A stretch of DNA of 43,094 nt from DATEOR01 sp046733475 (GTDB lineage: Bacteria > Actinomycetota > Thermoleophilia > Gaiellales > Gaiellaceae). The position numbers and the translations under genes were made by a program. Below the pieces are notes generated by a model. The model was not told the DNA's origin and did no database searches. It was given only the letters and a program-made list of their open reading frames with translations. The DNA is taken from the NCBI GenBank assembly GCA_046733475.1, contig JBKPPF010000056.1:1-43094 (forward strand). The letters run 5' to 3'. Below are positions 8,139 through 14,986 of this stretch, piece by piece; the stretch's first letter is position 1, and the number at the start of each line of letters is the position of its first letter.

Positions 8139-9463
8139 TGCGCAAGGTCCTGATCGCCGGCGCGGCCGGCCGCGACTTCCACAACTTCAACGTCGCCTTC
8201 CGCGGGCGGGACGACGTTCGCGTCGTCGCCTTCACCGCCACCCAGATCCCGGACATCGACGGGCGGGTCTATCCGGCCGAGCTCGCGGGCGAGGGCTATC
8301 CGGACGGCATTCCGATCCGTGCCGAGGAAGAGCTGGCCGATCTCATCCGAAGCGAAAAGGTGGACGACGTCGTCTTCGCCTACTCGGACGTGACCCATGA
8401 GCACGTGATGCACATCGGCTCCATCGCCATGGCGGCCGGGGCCGACTTCCGGCTGATGGGGCCGCGGTCGACCGAGCTCCGCTCCGCGAAGCCGGTCGTC
8501 GCCATCTGTGCGGTGCGGACTGGCTCCGGCAAGAGCCAGACGACGCGCCACGTTGCTTCGGTCCTTCGCGGCGCGGGCAAGAGCGTGGCCGTTCTCCGGC
8601 ACCCGATGCCCTACGGCGACCTGACGAAGCAGGCCGTCCAGCGGTTCGAGCGCTACGAAGACCTCGACGCGGCCGACGCGACCATCGAGGAGCGCGAGGA
8701 GTACGAGCCCCATATCGCCGAGGGCAACATCGTGTTCGCAGGAATCGACTACGCCGCCATCCTCGAGCGCGCCGAGCAGGAGGCGGACGTCGTCGTGTGG
8801 GACGGGGGCAACAACGACACGCCGTTCATCCACCCGGACCTCCACCTCGTCGTCGTCGACCCACACCGGCCCGGTCACGAGCTCCGCTACCACCCGGGCG
8901 AGACCAACCTGCGCATGGCCGACGCCTGCGTCGTGAACAAGATCGACACCGCGCCCGAGGAGGGCGTCGAAGCGGTGCTGACCTCGATCATGGCCGTCAA
9001 CCCGGACGCGGCGATCGTGCGTGCAGCCTCGCCCTTCCAGGTCGAGCAGGACACGCATCAGATCGCCGGCAAGCGAGTCCTCGCGATCGAGGACGGGCCG
9101 ACGCTTACCCACGGTGAGATGACCTACGGCGCCGCGGTGCTCGCCGCAAAGGCAGGCGGGGCCTCCGAGCTCGTGGATCCGCGTCCCTTCGCCGTGGGCT
9201 CCATCAAGGACACCTTCGAGAAGTACCCGCACATGACCCAGCTCCTCCCCGCGATGGGCTACGGCCGCAAGCAGATGGAGGAGCTCCGCGAGACCATCGC
9301 GCGCTCGGACGCCGATCTCGTCCTCATCGGGACGCCCATCGACCTCCGCCGCGTCATCGAGCTCGACAAGCCCGCGCTTCGCGTCACCTACAGCCTTCAG
9401 GAGATCGGCGAGCCGACGATCGCCCAGCTCCTTGCCGAGCGCGGCATCATCGACTCGGCCTAG
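8138..9463 (+). CDS. Cyclic 2,3-diphosphoglycerate synthetase-like P-loop GTPase
   Basis: 441 residues from ATG 8138. An N-terminal Rossmann-like part begins RKVLIAGAAGRDFHNFN. A P-loop lies at residues 125-133 (VRTGSGKSQTTR), and the later stretch has VVWDGGNNDTPF, VVDPHRPGHE and VVNKIDTA (G4-like NKxD). The layout matches the cDPG-synthetase-like GTPase family, which in archaea makes cyclic 2,3-diphosphoglycerate. In bacteria the members are uncharacterised and often sit in amino-acid degradation clusters. Carbamate kinase follows after 161 nt, which may be relevant. A link to compatible solute synthesis should not be assumed. Confidence 0.75.
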   Translation: MRKVLIAGAAGRDFHNFNVAFRGRDDVRVVAFTATQIPDIDGRVYPAELAGEGYPDGIPIRAEEELADLIRSEKVDDVVFAYSDVTHEHVMHIGSIAMAAGADFRLMGPRSTELRSAKPVVAICAVRTGSGKSQTTRHVASVLRGAGKSVAVLRHPMPYGDLTKQAVQRFERYEDLDAADATIEEREEYEPHIAEGNIVFAGIDYAAILERAEQEADVVVWDGGNNDTPFIHPDLHLVVVDPHRPGHELRYHPGETNLRMADACVVNKIDTAPEEGVEAVLTSIMAVNPDAAIVRAASPFQVEQDTHQIAGKRVLAIEDGPTLTHGEMTYGAAVLAAKAGGASELVDPRPFAVGSIKDTFEKYPHMTQLLPAMGYGRKQMEELRETIARSDADLVLIGTPIDLRRVIELDKPALRVTYSLQEIGEPTIAQLLAERGIIDSA

Positions 9464-9500
9464 CCCCGAAGAGACCCCCTCCCCTGCACCCGGGGCCGAG
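9454..9500 (+). terminator. Possible hairpin terminator after the GTPase gene
   Basis: CTCGGCC (9454-9460) plus CCCCG (9464-9468) can pair with CGGGGCCGAG (9491-9500); the stop codon TAG lies in or next to a bulge and the loop is 22 nt. There is no clear T tract after the stem, so intrinsic termination is uncertain. The rest of 9464-9624 holds no gene that I can support. Confidence 0.3.
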
Positions 9501-9624
9501 GATGCCCTTGTGTTGCACGAGCACGAGGTCTCGAACCCATCCCCGAGGGACAGGAACTACGCATGAACCGAGCGAATAGAGCACGCGCAATGTTTGTGCG
9601 CGCGAAACACAAGGCGGGTTTGGG

Positions 9625-10533
9625 GTGCTGACCGTCGTGGCGCTCGGAGGGAACGCGTTGCTCGGTCCGGGCGAGAGCGGCACGGCGGCCGAGCAGCGGG
9701 CGAACCTCGCCTCGACCTTCGCCGCGGCCGCATCGATCCTCACGGACGGGCCCGTCGTGGTCACGCACGGAAACGGGCCGCAGGTGGGGAACGAGCTGCT
9801 GCGCCAGGAGCTCGCGAGCTCGGAGGCGCCCCCGCTTCCTCTGTACGTCGCCGTCGCCCAGACGCAGGCGGAGATCGGGGCGCTCGCAGCCTCTGAGCTG
9901 GAGCCGGTCTCGGGCAGCCGTGTGACGGTGGTCCTGACCCGCGTCGTCGTCGCGGAGGACGACCCTGCTTTCGCCGAGCCGACGAAGCCTGTCGGCCCCT
10001 TCTACGACTCTGAGCGCGCGCATGCGCTCGAGCGCGAGCGCGGCTGGGCGGTCCGCGAGGACGCCAATCGCGGCTGGCGGCGCGTCGTGCCCTCCCCCAA
10101 GCCGCTCGAGATCCTCGAGCTCGGGCCGATCAGGACGCTCCTGGAGAGCGGGACGATGGTCGTCGCCGTCGGCGGCGGGGGGATCCCCGTCGTCGCGCGG
10201 GGCGGGCGCCACGATGGAGTAGACGCGGTCATCGACAAGGACCACGCTTCCGCGCTCCTCGCAATCGAGCTCGCCGCCGAACGATTCGTGATCCTCACGC
10301 AGGTGCCCACGGTCTACACCGGCTTCGGCACCGACGAGCAGCAGGCCGTCACGGAGCTCGTCCCCGGCCGCGACGACGGGCTGATCGACTCGCTCCCCGC
10401 CGGCAGCATGCGCCCGAAGGTGGAGGCCGCGTTCCGCTTCGTCCGCAAGACGGGCGGAGAGGCGCTCATCACGAGCTCGGACGCATTGGCACGAGACGAG
10501 GCCGGGACGTGGGTCGTCCCGGCCTCGAGCTGA
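9625..10533 (+). CDS. arcC: Carbamate kinase
   Basis: 302 residues from GTG 9625, normal for the family. The amino acid kinase fold is evident: N-terminal VVALGGNALL, then VVTHGNGPQVGNELLRQE, SPKPLEI, the glycine-rich VVAVGGGGIPVV, and DAVIDKDHASALLA with the KD pair that contacts nucleotide. The enzyme interconverts ATP plus carbamate and carbamoyl phosphate. With ornithine carbamoyltransferase 0.5 kb further on it could support citrulline breakdown to make ATP; no arginine deiminase is in the window. Confidence 0.92.
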   Translation: MLTVVALGGNALLGPGESGTAAEQRANLASTFAAAASILTDGPVVVTHGNGPQVGNELLRQELASSEAPPLPLYVAVAQTQAEIGALAASELEPVSGSRVTVVLTRVVVAEDDPAFAEPTKPVGPFYDSERAHALERERGWAVREDANRGWRRVVPSPKPLEILELGPIRTLLESGTMVVAVGGGGIPVVARGGRHDGVDAVIDKDHASALLAIELAAERFVILTQVPTVYTGFGTDEQQAVTELVPGRDDGLIDSLPAGSMRPKVEAAFRFVRKTGGEALITSSDALARDEAGTWVVPASS

Positions 10534-10550
10534 ACCAGCCACACCGCGCG

Positions 10551-11021
10551 CTACTTGCGCTCCGACTTGCCCTCGATGGCCTTGTTGCCGCCGATCTCGA
10601 TGCGCCGCGGCTTCGGCTCCTCCGGCTTCGGGATGCGGACCTCGAGGACGCCGTTCTTGTAGTCCGCGTGCACGTCCGAGTCCTTTACCCCCGCCGGCAG
10701 GCTGACCGAGCGGGAGAACTGTCCGTAGCGACGCTCAAAGCGGTAGTAGCGCTCGGAAGACTGCTCGCCCGTCCGTTCACGCTCGCCGCTCACGGTGAGC
10801 ATGTTCTCGTCGAGCTCGACTGCGATCTTCTCTTCTTCGATCCCGGGAAGGTCGAAAGAGAGGACGAGCTCTTTCTCCGTCTCCCAGACGTCGACTGCAG
10901 GCAGCCATGTGGAGGACTGGCCATTGCCTGCCCCGGAAGCCGGGAGGTTGTTCATCCAACGGCTCATCTCGTTCTGCAGGGCGGCGAGCTCCCGAAATGG
11001 CTCCCAACGAACGATTGCCAC
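10551..11021 (-). CDS. Hsp20/alpha-crystallin family small heat shock protein
   Basis: 156 residues from GTG 11021, chosen because a strong AAGGGGG ribosome site lies a few bases upstream; the longer upstream frame has no support. A short N-terminal arm (REPFREL-like: WEPFRELAALQNEMSRWM) precedes the alpha-crystallin domain (WLPAVDVWETEKELVL, LPGIEEEKIAVEL, GERERTGEQ, FSRSVSLPAGV, NGVLEVRIPKPE). ATP-independent holdase in the cytoplasm. It is divergent from argF, with a consensus-like promoter directly upstream. Confidence 0.93.
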   Translation of the reverse strand: MAIVRWEPFRELAALQNEMSRWMNNLPASGAGNGQSSTWLPAVDVWETEKELVLSFDLPGIEEEKIAVELDENMLTVSGERERTGEQSSERYYRFERRYGQFSRSVSLPAGVKDSDVHADYKNGVLEVRIPKPEEPKPRRIEIGGNKAIEGKSERK

Positions 11022-11055
11022 GTCGATACCCCCTTTCCGATGTGATTCTGGAACA

Positions 11056-11084
11056 AGAATAAAATCTAAGCGTGTATGTGTCAA
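11056..11084 (-). promoter_or_regulatory. Sigma70-type promoter of the hsp20 gene
   Basis: On the minus strand TTGACA (plus 11079-11084) is followed, after exactly 17 nt, by TATTCT (plus 11056-11061), a good -35/-10 pair about 35 nt from the GTG start. The stretch is AT-rich against very GC-rich surroundings. No CIRCE and no clear HAIR (HspR) palindrome is visible. The -35 box sits only 3 nt from the proposed argF start, so the divergent genes may interfere. Confidence 0.65.
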
Positions 11085-11086
11085 GT

Positions 11087-12049
11087 ATGATGCACAGTAG
11101 GATCCGTTCCTTGATTTCCGCACAGCTCAAGGGGCGGGACTTCCTGCGCGTGAACGACTGGGACGCAGACGAGCTGATCAGCGTCCTCGACCTTGCCGAC
11201 CGGCTGAAAGCGCGCCAGCGCGAGCACGTCGAGCACCGCCACCTCGAGGGCCGATCGCTCGGGATGATCTTCCAGAAGCCCTCGACGAGGACGCGCGTCA
11301 GCTTCGAGGTGGGGATGTTCCAGCTCGGCGGCACGGCGCTCTATCTCGCAGCCGGGGACCTGCAGCTCGGACGCGGCGAGACCATCGAGGACACGGGCAC
11401 CGTTCTCTCCCGCTACCTCGATGGGATCATGATCCGCACCTTCGCGCAGGCCGATGTGGACGCGCTCGCCGCCGCCGCGGACATCCCGGTCATCAACGGG
11501 CTCACCGACGACTTCCATCCGTGCCAGGCGCTCGCCGACGTGATGACGATCAGGGAGCGGCTTGGCGGGTTCGACGGCGTGCGCGTCGCGTATCTCGGCG
11601 ACGGGAACAACGTCTGCCACTCCCTCATGGTCGCGTGCGCGAAGCTTGGGATGGACGTCGTCGCGGCCACGCCGCAGGGCTACGAGCCGAGCGCCGAGGT
11701 CGTCGGCTGGGCGCGCGCGGCGGCGAACGTCTCCGGAGCATCGGTCGAACTGACGAACGACCCGCACGCGGGAGCCGAGGGCGCAGACGTCCTCTACACC
11801 GACGTCTGGACGAGCATGGGCCAGGACGAGGAGCGCCAGCGCAGGCTCGCCGACCTCGCCGGCTTCGGGATCGACGAAGCGCTCCTCCAGCTCGGCAGCG
11901 AGCGCGCGATCGTGCTCCACTGCCTGCCGGCCCATTACGACGAGGAGATCACGAAGGAGGTTCTCTACGGGCCGCGCTCGGCGGCCTGGGACCAGGCAGA
12001 GAACCGGCTGCACGCGCAGAAGGCGCTGATGGCGCTCGTGATCCGCTAG
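11087..12049 (+). CDS. argF: Ornithine carbamoyltransferase
   Basis: 320 residues if started at ATG 11087; ATG 11090 and GTG 11072 are alternatives, and homology begins only at LKGRDFLRVNDW. The carbamoyl phosphate loop STRTRVSFEVG, the FHPCQALADVMT motif, GDGNNVCHSLM, DVWTSMGQDEE (ornithine loop type rather than aspartate) and HCLPAHYDEEIT are all present. The enzyme condenses ornithine with carbamoyl phosphate to citrulline in arginine biosynthesis, or works in reverse with carbamate kinase in catabolism. The TAG stop lies 3 nt before the rhomboid gene, suggesting co-transcription. Confidence 0.94.
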   Translation: MMHSRIRSLISAQLKGRDFLRVNDWDADELISVLDLADRLKARQREHVEHRHLEGRSLGMIFQKPSTRTRVSFEVGMFQLGGTALYLAAGDLQLGRGETIEDTGTVLSRYLDGIMIRTFAQADVDALAAAADIPVINGLTDDFHPCQALADVMTIRERLGGFDGVRVAYLGDGNNVCHSLMVACAKLGMDVVAATPQGYEPSAEVVGWARAAANVSGASVELTNDPHAGAEGADVLYTDVWTSMGQDEERQRRLADLAGFGIDEALLQLGSERAIVLHCLPAHYDEEITKEVLYGPRSAAWDQAENRLHAQKALMALVIR

Positions 12050-12052
12050 GAC

Positions 12053-12742
12053 ATGCTCCCGCTCAGGGACAACGTCCCGACCAGGCGGTTTCCGGTCGTC
12101 ACGGTCGCGCTCATCGCGATCAACTTCGCCGTCTGGATCCTCTACGAGCTACCCCATCTGAACCGGGCGATCGTCGACTCTGGCTACTTCCCGTGCGAGC
12201 CCGCCCACGACTGCATCGCGCCGGGTAACCCGTGGTGGATCGACATCTTCAGCTCGATGTTCATGCACGGAGGCTGGGAGCACATCCTCGGCAACATGCT
12301 CTTCCTCTGGATCTTCGGGAACAACGTCGAGGATACGCTCGGCCGGCCCCGCTTCCTGGCCTTCTACCTCGTGGGTGGGCTCTTCGCGACGCTGAGCCAG
12401 ACCATCGTCACCCTCCAGATGGGGTCGGCGGCCTCTGCCGAGATCCCCAACGTCGGCGCGAGCGGCGCGATCGCCGCCGTGCTCGGTGCCTACATCGTGC
12501 TCTTCCCCGGCGGGCGCGTGTTCACTTGGGTGATCCCGTTCTTCTTCTTCGAGCTGCCCGCGCTCCTGTTCCTCGGAATCTGGTTCCTGCTCCAGCTCTT
12601 TCTCGGCTCACAGTCGCTCGTCGCGCCCGAGCAGGGCGGCGGCGTCGCGTTCTTCGCTCACGTCGGCGGCTTCGTCTTCGGCCTCCTGGCGATCAGGATC
12701 TTCTCGTCCGGCCGCCCCAGATCCGTGAGGCCCGTGTATTGA
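12053..12742 (+). CDS. Rhomboid family intramembrane serine protease
   Basis: 229 residues from ATG. About six transmembrane helices. The family signatures are HGGWEHILGNMLFLWIFG (His and Asn near the oxyanion site), GASGAIAAVLGAY with the nucleophile Ser137, and FFAHVGGFVFGLLA with catalytic His203. It therefore has the Ser-His dyad in the right helices. Rhomboids cut single-pass membrane proteins within the bilayer; substrates are unknown. The TGA overlaps the TTG start of the small zincin gene (TTGA). Confidence 0.93.
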   Translation: MLPLRDNVPTRRFPVVTVALIAINFAVWILYELPHLNRAIVDSGYFPCEPAHDCIAPGNPWWIDIFSSMFMHGGWEHILGNMLFLWIFGNNVEDTLGRPRFLAFYLVGGLFATLSQTIVTLQMGSAASAEIPNVGASGAIAAVLGAYIVLFPGGRVFTWVIPFFFFELPALLFLGIWFLLQLFLGSQSLVAPEQGGGVAFFAHVGGFVFGLLAIRIFSSGRPRSVRPVY

Positions 12743-13068
12743 CCTTCGACGAGCACGTGGAGCGAGCGCTTGCCTCACTGCCGGCGGATCTGCGCGCGGC
12801 CATGTCCAACGTCGAGATCGTCGTCGAGGACGAGAACCCGGAGGACCCGGAACTTTTCGGCCTCTTCTTCGGGATCCCGCTCACCGAGCGGCACGACTAC
12901 TCGGGCGTGCTCCCGGACAAGATCGCCATCTACCGCCTGCCGCTCGAGGAGGAGTTCGGCGACGATCCCGCCGTGCTCGAGGAGGAGATCCGCATCACCG
13001 TGCTCCACGAGGTCGCGCACCATTTTGGTATCGACGAGGACCGCCTCGACGAGCTTGGTTGGTCTTAG
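12739..13068 (+). CDS. Small zincin metallopeptidase family protein (DUF1025-like)
   Basis: 109 residues from TTG 12739, overlapping the rhomboid stop. The C-terminal LHEVAHHFGIDEDRLDELG holds an HExxH motif (H90, E91, H94) followed by G and D, typical of minimal-gluzincin or metzincin-like small proteins widespread in Actinomycetota. The middle GLFFGIPLTER and LPDKIAIYRLPLEE segments are also family-like. Biochemical function is unknown. The stop overlaps that of the convergent DUF1360 gene by 4 nt. Confidence 0.85.
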   Translation: MTFDEHVERALASLPADLRAAMSNVEIVVEDENPEDPELFGLFFGIPLTERHDYSGVLPDKIAIYRLPLEEEFGDDPAVLEEEIRITVLHEVAHHFGIDEDRLDELGWS

Positions 13069-13487
13069 TCGTCCTGGAGCCGCACAAAGGCGGCGTTGAG
13101 GAAATCGGCGACGGCCTGGCCGCCGAAGATCGTCGTGACGAGACGGGTCTGGCGCGGGAAGAGGACGAGCGAGTAGGAGAGCCCAGAGGCGACCCAGACA
13201 CCGATGCAGTAGGGACAGGTGACTAGCTCCCCGAGGGCGCGCGCGCCACCCTCGCGTTTCGGTTTCGTGGCGTCGGCGTCCTCGGTCACTGGGGCCCGGA
13301 CGAACGTCGTCACCCGGTCCTTGGCGATCAGGCGGCCCAGCTTGTAGCTCGCCAGGCCGATGCGAACCGTGTCCGTGAGCGAGACGCGCTCGGGAAGCTT
13401 CCGCCCGGCCACGACCAGGAAGCCGGCCAGAACGGTGCCGAAAGTCGCGGCGAGGGCAGCGTACTCGGAAAGAGGCCTGTCTTCCAC
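13065..13487 (-). CDS. DUF1360 family membrane protein
   Basis: 140 residues from ATG. Features are a first hydrophobic helix (ALAATFGTVLAGFLVVAG), the segment IGLASYKLGRLIAKDRVTTF, a charged linker, and the invariant-looking CPYCIGVWVASGLSYSL in which two Cys lie at the membrane edge. This arrangement fits DUF1360. Function is not established; the CxxC pair hints at redox or metal contact. It lies 2 nt after the Ku gene on the same strand, so Ku, DUF2231 and this gene appear to be one operon. Confidence 0.8.
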   Translation of the reverse strand: MEDRPLSEYAALAATFGTVLAGFLVVAGRKLPERVSLTDTVRIGLASYKLGRLIAKDRVTTFVRAPVTEDADATKPKREGGARALGELVTCPYCIGVWVASGLSYSLVLFPRQTRLVTTIFGGQAVADFLNAAFVRLQDD

Positions 13488-13489
13488 GG

Positions 13490-14416
13490 CTACGCGGCCC
13501 GCTCCAGCGCCTTGACCAGATCCTGTTTGGACATGTCGGAGCGGCCCGGAATGTCGGCCTCACGCGCGAGCTCGTAGAGCTCCTCCTTGGAGAGCGAGTC
13601 GAGCTCGCCGTTTCCGCCCGGTGCCGAGGCCGGGCGTTTTCGTCCGCGGCCCCGCTGCGACGCCTCGAGGCTCGCCCGCAGGGCAGCCATGAGGTCGGTC
13701 GGCTCCTCGGGCTCGGCCGTCGGCTCCGCACGCACGGGCTCCCCCTTGCGCTTCGCCTTGATGATCTCGCAGAGCGCGTCCCGGTAGGTGTCCCGGTACT
13801 CGCCCGGGTCGAACGAGTCGCGGAACTGCTCGACGAGCTGCGACGCCATGGCGAGCTCGTGCTCGTCAACCTTCACCTTCTTAGGCGCGATGCCCTCGAG
13901 GGAGCGCACCTCGTCGGCGAAGTGCATGCGCTCGAGCGTGATCGCGCCCTCCCGCACCCGGAGGCAGCCGAGGTTCTGGCGGTCGCGCATCACCCACTTC
14001 GCGATCCCGGCGAGACCCGATTCGTCCATCGCGCGGAGGAGAAGGGAGTACACGCGCTCGCCGTTCTCCTCAGGGCCGAGGTAGTAGGTGCGCTCGAAGT
14101 AGATCGGGTCGATCTCGTCGAAGGGCACGAACTGGCGGATGTCGATCGTGCGGTGATTCTCAGCCGCCGCGGCCTGGAAGTCCTCGTCCGTCATGTGAAC
14201 CCATTCGCCTTTCTCGTACTCGAAAGCCTTGACGATCTCCGAGTCGGGGACGGGCTTCCCCTCCTCCTTGCAGACCTTCTCGTAGCCGATCCGGCTTCCG
14301 TCCGGCTCGTGGACGTAGTTGAAGTGGAGCGAGTGGTCCTCGACCGCGCTGTACAAGCGCACCGGAACGTTGACGAGCCCGAACGCGATCGAGCCCGTCC
14401 AGATCGCGCGTGGCAT
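13490..14416 (-). CDS. ku: Non-homologous end-joining protein Ku with C-terminal SAP/Rho-N-like domain
   Basis: 308 residues from ATG 14416. Bacterial Ku core at 1-250: PRAIWTGSIAFGLVNVPVRLY, YYLGPEENGERVYSLL, HFADEVRSL, and the HELAMASQLVEQ helix. Ku forms a homodimeric ring on DNA ends and recruits ligase D. After a low-complexity linker, residues of about 270-308 (SLSKEELYELAREADIPGR, then MSKQDLVKAL) resemble a SAP or Rho-N helix-extension-helix DNA-binding module, an uncommon tail for Ku. No ligD is in the window. The start overlaps the DUF2231 stop by 1 nt. Confidence 0.93.
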   Translation of the reverse strand: MPRAIWTGSIAFGLVNVPVRLYSAVEDHSLHFNYVHEPDGSRIGYEKVCKEEGKPVPDSEIVKAFEYEKGEWVHMTDEDFQAAAAENHRTIDIRQFVPFDEIDPIYFERTYYLGPEENGERVYSLLLRAMDESGLAGIAKWVMRDRQNLGCLRVREGAITLERMHFADEVRSLEGIAPKKVKVDEHELAMASQLVEQFRDSFDPGEYRDTYRDALCEIIKAKRKGEPVRAEPTAEPEEPTDLMAALRASLEASQRGRGRKRPASAPGGNGELDSLSKEELYELAREADIPGRSDMSKQDLVKALERAA

Positions 14417-14934
14417 CAGGCCTCCGCCTCCTCCTTCTCGGCGCCGCCCGGAACGGCCGCGCGCTCGGGAGGCTCGTCGACGAGGTCGAGGACGCGCATG
14501 CCGTGGGTGAAGACGACGGCGCCTCCCAGCCAGCCGCCGACGGTTAGGGCCACGAAGCCGACGAGCGTGGCGATGAACGTCTTGTCGCCCATCTCGCCCG
14601 CGAGGTAGCGATCGTGCCCGAACACAGCCGCGAGCGCGAAGAAGGCCGTCGCGGTCAGCATCGAGAGCATGTGCCAGGTCGCCGTCCACCAGAGAGGCGA
14701 GCGCCACGTGATCGACAGCCAGTCGGCGAGCCCCGTCAGCGCAGCGAAGGCCGTGAAGCCGAGGCCGACAAGGAGCGCAAGCCACCAGGCCCTGGTCAGG
14801 TTGCCCTCGGACACTCCGGCGAAGGCCAGGATGCCGAGCACGGTGGCGGTCGTGTACGCGCCGATGGTTGCGTCGGTCAGCGGGGGATGCAGTGGGTGTC
14901 CGGGGAAACCCCGAACCAGATACGAGAGTCTCAT
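14416..14934 (-). CDS. DUF2231 family membrane protein
   Basis: 172 residues from ATG. The N-terminal FPGHPLHPPLTDATIGAYT is the hallmark GHPLHP motif of DUF2231. Four hydrophobic helices follow, with conserved His near the start of the third (TWHMLSML). The tail is charged. Its role is unknown; other members occur next to haem or redox proteins. It is first in the minus-strand run with Ku and DUF1360 and divergent from the MMPL transporter (52 nt between starts). Confidence 0.8.
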   Translation of the reverse strand: MRLSYLVRGFPGHPLHPPLTDATIGAYTTATVLGILAFAGVSEGNLTRAWWLALLVGLGFTAFAALTGLADWLSITWRSPLWWTATWHMLSMLTATAFFALAAVFGHDRYLAGEMGDKTFIATLVGFVALTVGGWLGGAVVFTHGMRVLDLVDEPPERAAVPGGAEKEEAEA

Positions 14935-14986
14935 GGCCGCTCTCTACCCCGTTTGCGGGAAGCCACACGATGGGTAGCGATGAGAG

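Noticed and set aside
9588..9612. TGTTT/AAACA palindrome upstream of arcC as an operator
   Set aside because: It does not match a known arginine box, and one five-base arm pair is too little evidence.
9464..9624. tRNA-like T arm (GGGTTCGAGACC on the minus strand) and possible tRNA-Sec
   Set aside because: No five-pair T stem, acceptor stem or anticodon arm could be built around it; the match is to the loop only.
11021..11130. HspR (HAIR) or HrcA (CIRCE) operator before hsp20
   Set aside because: The TCAAG and CTTGA pieces present are wrongly oriented and spaced for HAIR, and no CIRCE half-sites occur.
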